A stretch of 64,000 nt of DNA from UBA4408 sp002389785 (GCA_035438985.1 DAORJK010000005.1:124001-188000), one strand, 5' to 3'; positions 33,629 to 42,685 are shown, counted from the stretch's first letter. The notes: generated by a model from the letters alone, not told the origin. Translations and numbers: made by a program.

Positions 33629-34708
33629 ATGTATTTCAAAGGATTTTATTACGACGGAAAAAGCTCGTTCGGTCATCCTGCAACTATTGTTCTAACTGAA
33701 ACAACTATCACAATTACGCTTGCTAGCGAAATACTGACTCGAAGCTTAGAACAGGTAAATATCGCCGAATCGCATGTATATGATGAACGTACTGTATTAA
33801 AGTTTGGAAATCAATTTCCGTATGAAGCGGTTGAAATAACTGAAGCAGATTTCCCTGTTTTTTTTGAACGCAGCTATCCATCCCTACATTTAAAAAAAAC
33901 AAAAATAAAAAGTGGTTATATAGCAGGAATAAAATCAATTGTTTTCATAATTGCGGGAATAATTGCCTTGATACTACTCTCCTATTTTTACGTAATTCCT
34001 TTTCTGGCTGAAACCGTTGCAAAACGAATTCCTCAAGAATATGAAATTGAATTGGGTAGTAATTTGTTTTCACAAGTTGCAGCTTCCTATCAGGTTGATT
34101 CAATGCAAAGTGCTTTGGCCAATTCCTTTTTTAAGGAATTAAAAGTAAATCAAAATTATCCGGTTAAAATATACGTTGTTCATTCTGAAATCAGCAATGC
34201 TTTTGCCTTTCCGGGAGGAAATATTGTGGTGCACGATAAGTTGTTAAAAGCAATTGATAGCAAAGAAGAGTTTGCAGCCTTGTTGGCACACGAATATTCG
34301 CATGTAACGTATCGTCATACCACACGCAGCTTATTTCGTAATTTAGGTACTTACCTGGTTGTTTCGTTATTATTAACCGATGTGAATGGCATTATGGCGG
34401 TTTTATTGCAAAATGCCGATAACCTGAAATCATTGAGTTATTCGCGAGCATTAGAAGAAGAAGCAGATACAAAAGGCTTGGAATTACTGCTTGATGCGGG
34501 ACTTAACCCAAGGGGAATGTTGGATTTATTTACACAACTTGAAAAGGAATCGGATGGCGCAGGAGAAATTCCTGAATTTTTAAGCACCCATCCCATGCTT
34601 CAGCAACGCAAAGTAACCATCACCCAACTTATTGCAAAGAGCACGTTAAAATTGAAACCTAACGATGAACTGGAAAAGTTGTGGAAACAAATTAAGCTAA
34701 ACCGCTAA
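33629..34708 (+). CDS. M48-family metallopeptidase
   Basis: Zinc peptidase of 359 residues. An N-terminal beta-rich domain of about 90 residues (MYFKGFYYDGKSSFGHP) precedes one membrane helix (SIVFIIAGIIALILLSYFYV). The catalytic domain then faces the periplasm: VHSEISNAFAFPGGNIVV, the zinc site HEYSHVTYRH and the third ligand Glu in EEEADTKGLELL. It follows DUF898 after 5 bases and is certainly cotranscribed. Known relatives act in envelope quality control, but the substrate here is unknown. Confidence 0.9.
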   Translation: MYFKGFYYDGKSSFGHPATIVLTETTITITLASEILTRSLEQVNIAESHVYDERTVLKFGNQFPYEAVEITEADFPVFFERSYPSLHLKKTKIKSGYIAGIKSIVFIIAGIIALILLSYFYVIPFLAETVAKRIPQEYEIELGSNLFSQVAASYQVDSMQSALANSFFKELKVNQNYPVKIYVVHSEISNAFAFPGGNIVVHDKLLKAIDSKEEFAALLAHEYSHVTYRHTTRSLFRNLGTYLVVSLLLTDVNGIMAVLLQNADNLKSLSYSRALEEEADTKGLELLLDAGLNPRGMLDLFTQLEKESDGAGEIPEFLSTHPMLQQRKVTITQLIAKSTLKLKPNDELEKLWKQIKLNR

Positions 34709-34729
34709 ATTTCGAAATAAGAAGTTTGC

Positions 34730-35371
34730 TTAAATTAACCCTTTGTCGATAAGACTGATAATGTCTTCTATTTTGCGATCATCACCATCAGCATCGTAGC
34801 GCTTTTTCATATCGGATGAAAATATTTTTGCTATTCCTTGCCAAAAAAATGCAGAAAAAGAACCGCGTAATTCTTTTACAATTTCATACGAAGTATTCCC
34901 AGTTTCTCGATCTATTAACTTCATCAATAACTGACCTTGATTCATAGTAAGATCGCTGAGTTTAGGACCAAACTCATCCTTCAACTCTTTTTCTACCTTT
35001 TTCATCAATTCCTTTTTCTCGTGCTCCGATTTACCTTGTAATTGCTGGTTATAATCTCGTAATTTTATTCCTGCAAGTTTTGCGTAGGGATAAGTAATCT
35101 TAACATCGCGCACCAATCTGTTCCATTTGTTTTTTTGTGCTTGATTTGCAAAAACTCTATTTTCAATTTTGTAAGCAGGCCGCAAATAAATTAGTGGGAT
35201 TGTGTCTCCATCTACAATAGTGGCATAGGTACGTGTGTGGTTTAAATCTACTGAAGGCCCTTTTGTATCGCCGATTACTTCATTTTGAGCAGCAGCAGTA
35301 AAAGAGAAAGAAGCTGCAATAACCATCCAAAGAAACAATTTAAGAAATACTGAAAAAGTGTGCTGTTTCAT
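34730..35371 (-). CDS. DUF4294 exported protein
   Basis: A 213-residue protein with a signal peptide (KQHTFSVFLKLFLWMVIAAS, cleaved after TAAAQ) when started at the internal ATG. The frame extends 13 codons upstream, but those residues would spoil the signal. The mature part has the DUF4294 pattern: ATIVDGDTIPLIYL, YPYAKLAGIKLRDYN, ELKDEFGPKLSDLTMNQGQLLMKLIDRETGNTSYEIVKELRG in segments. The family is confined largely to Bacteroidota and has no assigned function. A periplasmic location is inferred. Confidence 0.82.
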   Translation of the reverse strand: MKQHTFSVFLKLFLWMVIAASFSFTAAAQNEVIGDTKGPSVDLNHTRTYATIVDGDTIPLIYLRPAYKIENRVFANQAQKNKWNRLVRDVKITYPYAKLAGIKLRDYNQQLQGKSEHEKKELMKKVEKELKDEFGPKLSDLTMNQGQLLMKLIDRETGNTSYEIVKELRGSFSAFFWQGIAKIFSSDMKKRYDADGDDRKIEDIISLIDKGLI

Positions 35372-35562
35372 GAAATTAAGTTGAATTTTAAAGGCTAATT
35401 TGTATTGCAATTCTATTCAATAAATCGAAAGAAATCCTCAAGAGCTGTGCCATTAAAATTCTGCATAAAAATAGTGAATCTCATTCAATTTAATTTCAAG
35501 TTAAAATTGTTTTGAAATTACTTGCTGTTAAATTAATTCAAAAAACAAACCGTATAAAACAG

Positions 35563-35595
35563 CGAAACCAAGCTAAAATCAATAGCTTGGTTTCG
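35563..35595 (-). terminator. Terminator of ndk
   Basis: A perfect 12-base stem (CGAAACCAAGCT / AGCTTGGTTTCG) with a 9-base loop, 22 bases after the ndk stop. On the minus strand it is followed by TGTTTTAT, a short T-run. Confidence 0.7.
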
Positions 35596-35617
35596 TTGTT
35601 AACACTTAAATAAGCTA

Positions 35618-36037
35618 TTAAAACTGCTCTAATTTTGAGAAGAAAAAACTACCTTCAATTTGTGCATTTTCATCACTATCAGAGCCATGTACTGCATTTG
35701 CAGCAATTGACTCGGCGTAAATTTTACGAATCGTACCTTCGGCAGCATCTTTCGGATTTGTAGCACCTATAAGTGTACGAAATTCAGCAACAGCATTTTC
35801 TTTTTCTAAAATTGCTGCTACTATTGGACCTGACGACATGTATTCTACCAATTCGCCATAAAAAGGACGAGCACTGTGAACTTCATAAAATTTACCTGCA
35901 GCTTCCTTCGAAAGTTGGGTATATTTCATGGCAACTATTCTAAAGCCACCATCATTTATCATTTTTAAAATTCCGCCAATATAGTTTTTAGCCGTAGCGT
36001 CGGGCTTAATCATCGTAAAAGTTCTGTTAGTAGCCAT
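35618..36037 (-). CDS. ndk: Nucleoside-diphosphate kinase
   Basis: Transfers phosphate from ATP to other nucleoside diphosphates through a phosphohistidine. The ATG giving MATNRTFTMIKPDAT is the family start; a TTG nine codons upstream is in frame but not needed. Visible motifs are KPDA, YXEHxxRPFY as YEVHSARPFYGELV, and the active-site His in NAVHGSDS. The protein is 139 residues, the usual length. The C-terminus includes EGSFFFSKLEQF. It is divergent from nrnA. Confidence 0.96.
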   Translation of the reverse strand: MATNRTFTMIKPDATAKNYIGGILKMINDGGFRIVAMKYTQLSKEAAGKFYEVHSARPFYGELVEYMSSGPIVAAILEKENAVAEFRTLIGATNPKDAAEGTIRKIYAESIAANAVHGSDSDENAQIEGSFFFSKLEQF

Positions 36038-36061
36038 TGTTTTTGTTTTATTTTGGAGGCG

Positions 36062-36069
36062 CAAAAGTA
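36062..36069 (-). promoter_or_regulatory. Predicted -7 box of ndk
   Basis: TACTTTTG on the minus strand, 24 bases before the start. The -33 region is A/T-rich without a clear TTG. Confidence 0.5.
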
Positions 36070-36100
36070 AAAAAATTAAGTAATTTTTCCCTCGTTTATT

Positions 36101-37147
36101 ATGCTTAATTTTGGCATTCCAAATAAATTTATGCTAAGTATTGTTGATATTGCGAAAATGAAGGAACTCCTTCATAAAAAGAAAGACATTGTTATTACGA
36201 CACATTTAAATCCGGATGGAGATGCGATAGGCTCCTCCCTAGGTTTATACAATTTTTTACTTCAAAAAAAACATAAGGTTACTGTGATTCCTCCCAATGA
36301 TTGCCCCGATTTTTTAAAATGGATGGAAGGCAGCAAGGAAATTTTACCTTACGAATCGAACACCAAAAAGGCCGATAAGCTGATTGCTGCAGCTGATATT
36401 ATATTTTGTTTAGATTTTAATGCGCTTTCAAGGATTGATAAAATGGAGCCTGCGGTTGCAAATGCCAAAGGATTTAAAGTTTTAATTGATCATCATCTTC
36501 AACCCCAATCATTTCCGGATATTAGTATTTCCGATACTTCTGCCTGTTCTACTTGTCAATTAGTGTATGAATTTATTGAAGCTTTAGGTGAAACATCAAA
36601 AATCACCACTGCAATTGCCAACTGTTTATACACCGGCATAATGACCGATACCGGCTCCTTTCGCTTTGATTCAACTACTGCTACAACCCATCGCATATTA
36701 GCTGATTTAATTGAAGCCGGAGCTCAAAAAACCTATATACATGAGCAGGTATATGACACACATTCAGAAAACCGCATGAATTTATTGGGACACTGTTTAG
36801 CGCATAAACTCACGGTTTTACACGATTATAAAACTGCTTTTATTAGTTTATCTGCTGAAGAGCTTGAACGTTTTCATTACAAAAAAGGAGATACGGAAGG
36901 ATTTGTAAATTATGCACTTTCCGTATTACATGTTCGCTTTGCTGCTATTTTTATCGAACGAAACGAACTAATTAAAATATCATTTCGTTCAAAAGGCAAT
37001 TTCGATGTAAATACATTTGCTCGCGAAAATTTTAGCGGGGGCGGACACTTTAATGCAGCCGGTGCCCATTCAGAACTTTCGTTAGATGAAACTATTTTGA
37101 AATTTGTAGCCTTGCTACCTGCTTACAAAAACTCTTTATTGGCTTAG
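36101..37147 (+). CDS. DHH-family phosphoesterase, NrnA-like
   Basis: Bifunctional oligoribonuclease/pAp phosphatase type protein of up to 348 residues. The DHH domain holds HLNPDGDAIGSSLG, FCLDFNALSRID and VLIDHHLQPQ, with metal-binding Asp and His. The C-terminal DHHA1 domain has GGGHFNAAGAHS. It probably degrades nanoRNA and 3'-phosphoadenosine 5'-phosphate, and some relatives also cleave cyclic-dinucleotide products such as pApA, which would connect with the PgpH-like gene near 57 kb. The start could be the ATG ten codons in (36131), which has a more A-rich upstream region. Confidence 0.9.
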   Translation: MLNFGIPNKFMLSIVDIAKMKELLHKKKDIVITTHLNPDGDAIGSSLGLYNFLLQKKHKVTVIPPNDCPDFLKWMEGSKEILPYESNTKKADKLIAAADIIFCLDFNALSRIDKMEPAVANAKGFKVLIDHHLQPQSFPDISISDTSACSTCQLVYEFIEALGETSKITTAIANCLYTGIMTDTGSFRFDSTTATTHRILADLIEAGAQKTYIHEQVYDTHSENRMNLLGHCLAHKLTVLHDYKTAFISLSAEELERFHYKKGDTEGFVNYALSVLHVRFAAIFIERNELIKISFRSKGNFDVNTFARENFSGGGHFNAAGAHSELSLDETILKFVALLPAYKNSLLA

Positions 37148-37150
37148 TTT

Positions 37151-38806
37151 TTAAGGCGTATTCTTTTTCTTTACTGTTTTCAACACCAGCAAATTCATAG
37201 GGTTACTTGGTAATCCGCTGATTGAATTTTGTGTAAAAACCACCGAAGCATCGTAGTACAAAGGAATAATTGGAGCATCCTCAATAATCAATTTATCCAT
37301 TTGCTGGTATAACTCATAGCGCTTTTCGGAATTGGTTTCTGCCAGGGCCTGCTCGTACAAACGATCGTAAGTTGCATTACTATAGTGCGAATAATTTGGG
37401 CCTGCAGGTGAAAAGTTTTTACTGTAAAAAAGCGCTAAATAATTTTCGGCATCGGCATAATCGGCTTGCCAGGTTTTGCGGTAAAAATTAACATCCGATT
37501 GAGCTACCATTTCGTTTAAGGTGGCTGATGAAGTAACTTCAACACTAGCGCTTATGCCAACATTTCGCAGTTCATTTTGTACAAACTCACACATATCACT
37601 ATACAATGCAGAAGTGTATAATTTAATATTAGGACATGGTTTTTTTTCACTGTAACCGGCTTGCAGCATCAATGCTTTGGCTTTGTCGGGTTGAAAGCTA
37701 TATCCTTTTACTTTCACCGAGTCAAAAGAGGGTAACCCAATTGGAACAAATCCTGAATTGGCAGCTATACCAATGTTGTTACGGATATAAGTAATCATCT
37801 TTTTTTTATCGATTGCATAGTTTATTGCTTGTCGTACCAACTTGTTAGTTAGCGGACTATCCTTGGTTTGAGGCAATTTTTCGTCCACCAAGCAACCTAT
37901 GTAATGACTCATTAAGTAAGGAATGCTGGTCATTTTAAATTTACCGTAATACTTTCCGTTAAGGCTGCCATCTTTATTTAAGATATCGTCTTTATAGCTG
38001 GCATCCAAACCTGACATAAAATCGAAATTACCTTTAATGAATTCTAGAAATGCTGATTGCCTGTCTTTAATAAAAGAAATGGCAACGGCGTCTAAATATG
38101 GAAGTTGTTTACCGTTTTCTTGTTCAAAATAATGTGGATTTTTTAGAAGTACCAGCTTCTCACCTTCTTTCCAGTATTTAAATTGAAAGGGTCCTGTACC
38201 AACCGGATGGTTTCTGAAATCGGGACCATAATATTTTGCAATTTCGATCGGTACCACAGAGCAATATTGCATGGATAACAATCCCAAAAAAGGAGGAAAT
38301 GGTTTTGATAAAAATATTTTTAAGGTAGTATCATTTACATCAATAAATCCTTTGTAATTACTTTTAGAACTTCGATCAATAGAGTTAAAAACCCAAGCAC
38401 CGGGTGATGCAATATCTTTATCGGTAATACGCAAGAAACTGTTTACAAAATCAGATGCTCTAACTTTACGACCTTTGTTGTTGAGAAAAAGCACATGGTC
38501 GTGGAAATACACATCGTTACGTAAGGTAAAAGTATACACTAATCCATCCGGTGAAATTGACCATGATTTAGCGATACATGGCTTTACTTCAAGTTTCTCA
38601 TCGAGCTGCACCAATCCATTAAAAAGTTGATTAACTGCCCAAATGTTTTCAACACTTCGGGTAAATGCAGGATCCAGAGAGGTAATAGGAAATGCTTCGT
38701 TGTAGCGAAAGACAGTTTTGTTTTTGTCGTTTTCTAACGGCTTCAACTTGCAGGATGCAGCCAGCAGCAGTATGCCAATAAAATAAAACCAACTTTTGGG
38801 CATCAT
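37151..38806 (-). CDS. Peptide-type ABC transporter substrate-binding lipoprotein
   Basis: A 551-residue solute-binding protein of the SBP_bac_5 (DppA/OppA) family. The signal ends in a lipobox LAASC near residue 19, so it is membrane-anchored. Conserved parts are NEAFPITSLDPAF, VYTFTLRNDVYFHD, RASDFVNSFLRI, HPVGTGPFQFKYWKEGEKL and a C-terminal QMDKLIIEDAPIIPLYY. Permease and ATPase genes are not adjacent, so it may serve a transporter encoded elsewhere. Oligopeptides are the usual ligand; this is family inference. Confidence 0.9.
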   Translation of the reverse strand: MMPKSWFYFIGILLLAASCKLKPLENDKNKTVFRYNEAFPITSLDPAFTRSVENIWAVNQLFNGLVQLDEKLEVKPCIAKSWSISPDGLVYTFTLRNDVYFHDHVLFLNNKGRKVRASDFVNSFLRITDKDIASPGAWVFNSIDRSSKSNYKGFIDVNDTTLKIFLSKPFPPFLGLLSMQYCSVVPIEIAKYYGPDFRNHPVGTGPFQFKYWKEGEKLVLLKNPHYFEQENGKQLPYLDAVAISFIKDRQSAFLEFIKGNFDFMSGLDASYKDDILNKDGSLNGKYYGKFKMTSIPYLMSHYIGCLVDEKLPQTKDSPLTNKLVRQAINYAIDKKKMITYIRNNIGIAANSGFVPIGLPSFDSVKVKGYSFQPDKAKALMLQAGYSEKKPCPNIKLYTSALYSDMCEFVQNELRNVGISASVEVTSSATLNEMVAQSDVNFYRKTWQADYADAENYLALFYSKNFSPAGPNYSHYSNATYDRLYEQALAETNSEKRYELYQQMDKLIIEDAPIIPLYYDASVVFTQNSISGLPSNPMNLLVLKTVKKKNTP

Positions 38807-39005
38807 ATATAAAAAATTGTGCTGTTACAAAGAAACTAAAAAACAATTGTTTCGCGTGAAGAATATCAATTTTGTTGATAGAAAGCCGAATCGAATAGCA
38901 GCCCAAGTTGCATAGCAGCTCTGTTAATTTTTTATAAAAACACTTACATCCGGCAGAAACAGCAAATTAGCAATTTTTAAAATAAATAATTTAGCCATTA
39001 ATTTA

Positions 39006-39013
39006 TACTTTTG
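39006..39013 (+). promoter_or_regulatory. Predicted -7 box of the thioredoxin-domain gene
   Basis: TACTTTTG, a strong TAnnTTTG match, leaving a leader of about 80 bases. The remaining 38807-39005 interval shows nothing else recognisable. Confidence 0.5.
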
Positions 39014-39102
39014 TCGGGCTTAAATTTTAGTCTAACTATTCATTACTATTAGAATTAAACAACAATTATTTAAACTATTTCACACCCATAACGAAGCATA
39101 CT

Positions 39103-40527
39103 ATGACTAAAAAAATTTACGGTTTTGTTGCAGCGATTTTCATTTTATGTAGTTATTCCGCTAAGGCTGCTGATACTTACGAGATCAACTTTCAAATTAA
39201 AGGATTAAAAAACTCGAAATGCATGCTTGGTAATTATTTTGGCGACAAGCAATACATACAAGATAGCTGCATAGTAGATGAAAACGGTAAAGGAGTTTTT
39301 AAAAAGAACAAACTTTTACCGGGTGGTATTTACTTATTTGTATTGCCTAATAAAAAGTATTTTGAATTGTTGTTGGATAAAGACCAACAGTTTTCATTTG
39401 AAGCCGATACGCTTGATTTTATTGAAGGAACTAAATTCAAAGGAAGCGATGACAATATTTTATTTTATAAGTATCTATCCTTTATTACCCGCCAACAAAA
39501 AGCCGTGGAGCCTTTGCGCATGAAGTATCAGGATAAATCTACTTCGCCTGATTCGGCCAAAGCTATTTTGAGCCGCATTACAAAAATTGACGATGCCGTA
39601 AAAAATTACAAACTCACCTACATCAAGGAGCACGGTACAACCATGTTATCGCAAATCTTTATAGCTACCGAAGAGCCGGAAATTCCTGAAACTCCAAAAC
39701 TTGCAAATGGTCAACTCGATAGTACGTTTGCATATCGCTATTACAAAAAGCATTTTTTCGACAATGTTGATTTTAGTGATGACCGCTTGTTGAGAACTCC
39801 TATTTTTCATGGTAAATTAAATCAGTACATGGAAAAGTTGGTAATGCAGATTCCTGATTCAATTAATAAAGAAGCTGATTTTATAGTTGCAAAAGCTCGT
39901 GCAAATAAAGAAGTGTTTAAATATGTGGTTTACTACATTACCAGTACCTATGAAGTTTCAAAAATTATGGGTATGGATGCTGTGTTTGTGCATATGGTTG
40001 AGAAGTATTACACCCACGATCAGGCTACCTGGATGGACAGCACTGCTTTATTTAAAATACAAGATCGTGCACGCATATTAAAACCTATCTTAATTGGGCA
40101 GCAATGTATGCCGCTTAACTTAGAAGATACCTTAGGAAAGTTTCATTCTCTATATGCAATTAATGCACGTTTTACGGTATTATTATTTTGGGATCCGGAT
40201 TGCAGTCATTGCCAAAAGTCGATGCCAAAGATGCAAGAAACCTATGATAATTTGAAGTCGGTTGGTATGGAAGTGTTTGCTGTATGTACAGAGGTAGAAG
40301 TGGATAAATGGAAAAAATTTATTCGTGAGAAAAAACTCAATTGGGTCAATGTTGGCGACCCTTATTTACACAATAATTTTCGCCACGATTTTGATATCAG
40401 CTCCACTCCTCAAGTTTTTATCTTAGATAGCAACAAAAAAATTATTGCAAAAAAACTGGATGTTTCGCAAATTGAAGATTTCTTGGTGAACCGCATGAAA
40501 TATGAAGATAGTTTGAAGAAAAAATAA
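39103..40527 (+). CDS. Exported DUF4369/DUF5106-like protein with thioredoxin domain
   Basis: A 474-residue periplasmic or outer-membrane-associated protein. A signal peptide ends AKAA. An N-terminal beta domain of DUF4369 type follows (YEINFQIKGLKNSKCMLGNY), then a helical DUF5106-like middle (about 120-330). The C-terminus is a TlpA/AhpC-type thioredoxin fold with the redox pair in DPDCSHCQKSMP and a cis-Pro in ISSTPQVFIL. Such proteins are thought to handle disulfides of secreted proteins in Bacteroidota. The gene is monocistronic, with its own promoter and terminator. Confidence 0.88.
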   Translation: MTKKIYGFVAAIFILCSYSAKAADTYEINFQIKGLKNSKCMLGNYFGDKQYIQDSCIVDENGKGVFKKNKLLPGGIYLFVLPNKKYFELLLDKDQQFSFEADTLDFIEGTKFKGSDDNILFYKYLSFITRQQKAVEPLRMKYQDKSTSPDSAKAILSRITKIDDAVKNYKLTYIKEHGTTMLSQIFIATEEPEIPETPKLANGQLDSTFAYRYYKKHFFDNVDFSDDRLLRTPIFHGKLNQYMEKLVMQIPDSINKEADFIVAKARANKEVFKYVVYYITSTYEVSKIMGMDAVFVHMVEKYYTHDQATWMDSTALFKIQDRARILKPILIGQQCMPLNLEDTLGKFHSLYAINARFTVLLFWDPDCSHCQKSMPKMQETYDNLKSVGMEVFAVCTEVEVDKWKKFIREKKLNWVNVGDPYLHNNFRHDFDISSTPQVFILDSNKKIIAKKLDVSQIEDFLVNRMKYEDSLKKK

Positions 40528-40548
40528 ATTTAAGAATACCATACTAAT

Positions 40549-40579
40549 AAAAAAAGCTGCTTATTGGGCAGCTTTTTTT
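40549..40579 (+). terminator. Rho-independent terminator
   Basis: Stem AGCTGC/GCAGCT extended by A-T pairs, 7-base loop, followed by seven T. It lies 22 bases after the thioredoxin-domain gene. Confidence 0.85.
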
Positions 40580-40883
40580 ATTTGATGTAATGCCTCATCC
40601 AGAAATAGGTTGACACAAAAAAAAGTGTACCCTTATAAAAAAAGGACTTCAGATAGTTCAGACTCATCTTGAAATAGTTGAAGATATTTTATCTGAATGC
40701 TATCTCAGTCAAGCTTTAGTTTATTTGTTTTGAACTAGCATATTTCAATTGCTGCATTAACTCTTCTTTAGAAGACAAATTAAAATGGATTTGATAAATA
40801 CGTGATTTATTTCTGATGTCTAATTCCTATCATACCATCATCCTAAGATTAAAAAAAGGAAACTGAATAAGTTCAAGATTAGA
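40580..40883. other. Gene-free stretch with possible remnant
   Basis: About 300 bases between two terminators. It holds an imperfect palindrome (GGTTGACAC, eight A, GTGTACCC, at about 40607-40632) that resembles insertion-sequence ends, and the short minus-strand frame at 40716-40826. No intact gene is seen. Confidence 0.4.
40716..40826 (-). pseudogene. Possible C-terminal fragment of a lost gene
   Basis: A 36-codon open stretch ending in TAA reads ELDIRNKSRIYQIHF...SKEELMQQLKYASSK, with a protein-like composition. Immediately upstream in frame are TGA and TAG, and there is no start codon in it. I infer the decayed 3' end of a gene; the family is not recognised. Confidence 0.25.
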
Positions 40884-40916
40884 CAAAAAAAAAGACCTTC
40901 ATATAGAAGGTCTTTT
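40884..40916 (-). terminator. Rho-independent terminator of the Thr/Ser-rich lipoprotein gene
   Basis: Stem AAGACCTTC/GAAGGTCTT with loop ATATA; on the minus strand it runs into nine or more T. It ends 22 bases after the lipoprotein stop. Confidence 0.85.
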
Positions 40917-40937
40917 CAAAAACTGAATGAAAAATAC

Positions 40938-41660
40938 TTATTGTTTTAAGGTAATTGAAATAGTTCCGTTTCGTTTTTCAGTGGTAGAAGTACTGCTGTT
41001 CACGGTAGAATTATCTATCTGAATTTCACCCTTCATCTCTTTGTTTTTCAACTCAATAAGCTTCCATACTTGAACTGATTCATTAGGTGCATAAGACTTA
41101 CTGCTTGTTTCGGTTGTAACATCTGTGTCAACTGAAGATGGTGTGGTTGTAACAGAAGTAATGGTTTTTACTGTTTTTTCAGAAATAGTAGAAACGCTCA
41201 TATTTTCTTTGTTTTTAGCATCTCCAATTTTACCTAAGAAATTCCAAATTCCTGAACTTTCAATTTGGTTAAGGGTTGTTTCAACGGTAGTAAAAGGAGT
41301 AGTTCCAAATGTAAATACAGTAGTATATTCGTAAGTCGATTTCCAAGAACCGTCTTTTTCAAAAGTAACCTTGTAGGTTCCTACAGTTCCATTTACTGTA
41401 GTGGTGTTACTTCCACTGGTATAGGTGTAGGTATAAGTAGAGCCATTTACGGTAGTTGTTTCAGTAGAAGTAGAATTTACTGAAGGGCTAATTTTGGAAG
41501 TTGTAACTTTTTCTTCTCTTGATTCAACTGTCCATTCGCCTGCTACTCTTGATTTTCGTGAGCGTAAAGATAAAAATGGATCTTCTTCTCCTTTTTTACA
41601 TGCTGGTAATACTGAAACGGCTGCTAAAACAACCAGAACTAATTTTTGATATTTTTTCAT
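40938..41660 (-). CDS. Thr/Ser-rich lipoprotein of unknown function
   Basis: A 240-residue lipoprotein: signal peptide with lipobox LPAC, then KKGEEDPFLSLRSRKSRVAGEWTV in segments. The SRVAGEW opening and strand pattern (TYKVTFEKDGSWKSTYEY, SGIWNFLG, WKLIELKNKEMKGEI) suggest a lipocalin-like barrel as in Bacteroidota lipocalin-family lipoproteins. It is unusually rich in Thr and Ser with many valines, possibly surface-exposed loops. I do not recognise a specific family. It has its own promoter and terminator. Confidence 0.75.
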   Translation of the reverse strand: MKKYQKLVLVVLAAVSVLPACKKGEEDPFLSLRSRKSRVAGEWTVESREEKVTTSKISPSVNSTSTETTTVNGSTYTYTYTSGSNTTTVNGTVGTYKVTFEKDGSWKSTYEYTTVFTFGTTPFTTVETTLNQIESSGIWNFLGKIGDAKNKENMSVSTISEKTVKTITSVTTTPSSVDTDVTTETSSKSYAPNESVQVWKLIELKNKEMKGEIQIDNSTVNSSTSTTEKRNGTISITLKQ

Positions 41661-41677
41661 TGTATTTATTTTTTTTG

Positions 41678-41709
41678 CAAAGGTATACTTTTCGATTGAT
41701 TAGAAACAA
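41678..41709 (-). promoter_or_regulatory. Promoter of the Thr/Ser-rich lipoprotein gene
   Basis: On the minus strand TTG (41707-41709), 21 bases, TACCTTTG (41678-41685). It begins right after the stop of the upstream gene, so the two are at least partly independent. Confidence 0.55.
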
Positions 41710-41710
41710 C

Positions 41711-42538
41711 TTACTTTTTAATGGAAAATGTATAGGTATCGAATTCCCTTCCCGGAGCATCTGCAATAGCGGTTATTTTGATAACCACATATTTTTCGGC
41801 ACTTACGCTACCCAACTTTACAATTAAAATATCGTTGATTTGAAGGTTATCAATTATGTCCAATTTAGCTCCTGAAGTATACGCATTTTCGGCGGTTACA
41901 TCGGTTGCATTAGGATAATCGAAGCCATTGAAACGAACAAATTTACCATGAGCAGGTGAAACCCAGCTGTAACTAAGTGCATCGGTAGTATCGGCTATAA
42001 AATCTTTTATATCCTGATCGATTGAATCGGCCAATTGCGACCACACAACAGAATTTGTTTCGAGGTTATAAGCATCTTTATGGTTGAGCGATTTTGCAGA
42101 AAAAATCTGATGTCCGGTTGTTTCAGAAAGTAATACTGCAGTATCGGCTTGCACCAGAAGTTGTTTTAAATCGGTCCCACGGTTGCCATCAACATCAATT
42201 GCATTAAAAGTAAAAACTACACTTTTACCGGCAGCAGCAGCAGGTATTTTATATTCGTATACCATCGAAAAATTTTTGCCATCAATTACTGTATCCAGGG
42301 GAGTTGTAAGAAATGAATTTTCAATTTTTGTGGTGATGTAGAAACGGCTCAGGCGTATATCGGAAGCAACGTCAATATTCATGGAAAGAATATCGCCAAC
42401 TTTTCCAAACATATTAATATCGTTCGGAGTAGTTTGCACCAGTGGCTTTTTTAATTCATCCTTTTTACAGGCAGAAAAGGTACTTGCAAAAACAACAAGT
42501 ACTAAAATAAATAAGTTAGTTAAAGAAAGTTGTTTCAT
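41711..42538 (-). CDS. Lipoprotein of unknown function
   Basis: A 275-residue lipoprotein. The signal peptide ends in the lipobox FSAC followed by KKDELKKP. The mature part looks all-beta: an Ig-like region (about 45-135, with VVFTFNAIDVDGNRGTD) and a second part (SYSWVSPAHGKFVRFNGFDYP) ending YTFSIKK. This is reminiscent of Bacteroidota surface lipoproteins with immunoglobulin-like folds, but I recognise no named family. A copy of the recurrent 13-base motif lies 39 bases upstream. Confidence 0.72.
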   Translation of the reverse strand: MKQLSLTNLFILVLVVFASTFSACKKDELKKPLVQTTPNDINMFGKVGDILSMNIDVASDIRLSRFYITTKIENSFLTTPLDTVIDGKNFSMVYEYKIPAAAAGKSVVFTFNAIDVDGNRGTDLKQLLVQADTAVLLSETTGHQIFSAKSLNHKDAYNLETNSVVWSQLADSIDQDIKDFIADTTDALSYSWVSPAHGKFVRFNGFDYPNATDVTAENAYTSGAKLDIIDNLQINDILIVKLGSVSAEKYVVIKITAIADAPGREFDTYTFSIKK

Positions 42539-42576
42539 GTAAAATTGGAGTTTTTCTAATGTATGATAGCAATTGA

Positions 42577-42590
42577 ATAACTAGTTTGAT
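42577..42590. repeat. Recurrent motif TAACTAGTTTGAT, copy 3
   Basis: Thirteen of the 14 bases of the copies at 25514 and 32474 recur here, 39 bases upstream of the lipoprotein start and in the same orientation relative to that gene. Confidence 0.4.
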
Positions 42591-42628
42591 AATTATAAGT
42601 GATGTGGTTTAATAAAGGGTAAAACTAT

Positions 42629-42661
42629 AAAAAAAGGACCTGACAAAAGCCAGATCCTTTT
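42629..42661 (-). terminator. Rho-independent terminator after the small lipoprotein gene
   Basis: Stem AAAGGATCTG/CAGGTCCTTT on the minus strand with one G-T pair and an 8-base loop, followed by seven T. Confidence 0.8.
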
Positions 42662-42685
42662 ATTACTAATTAACAAGTTATTAAA

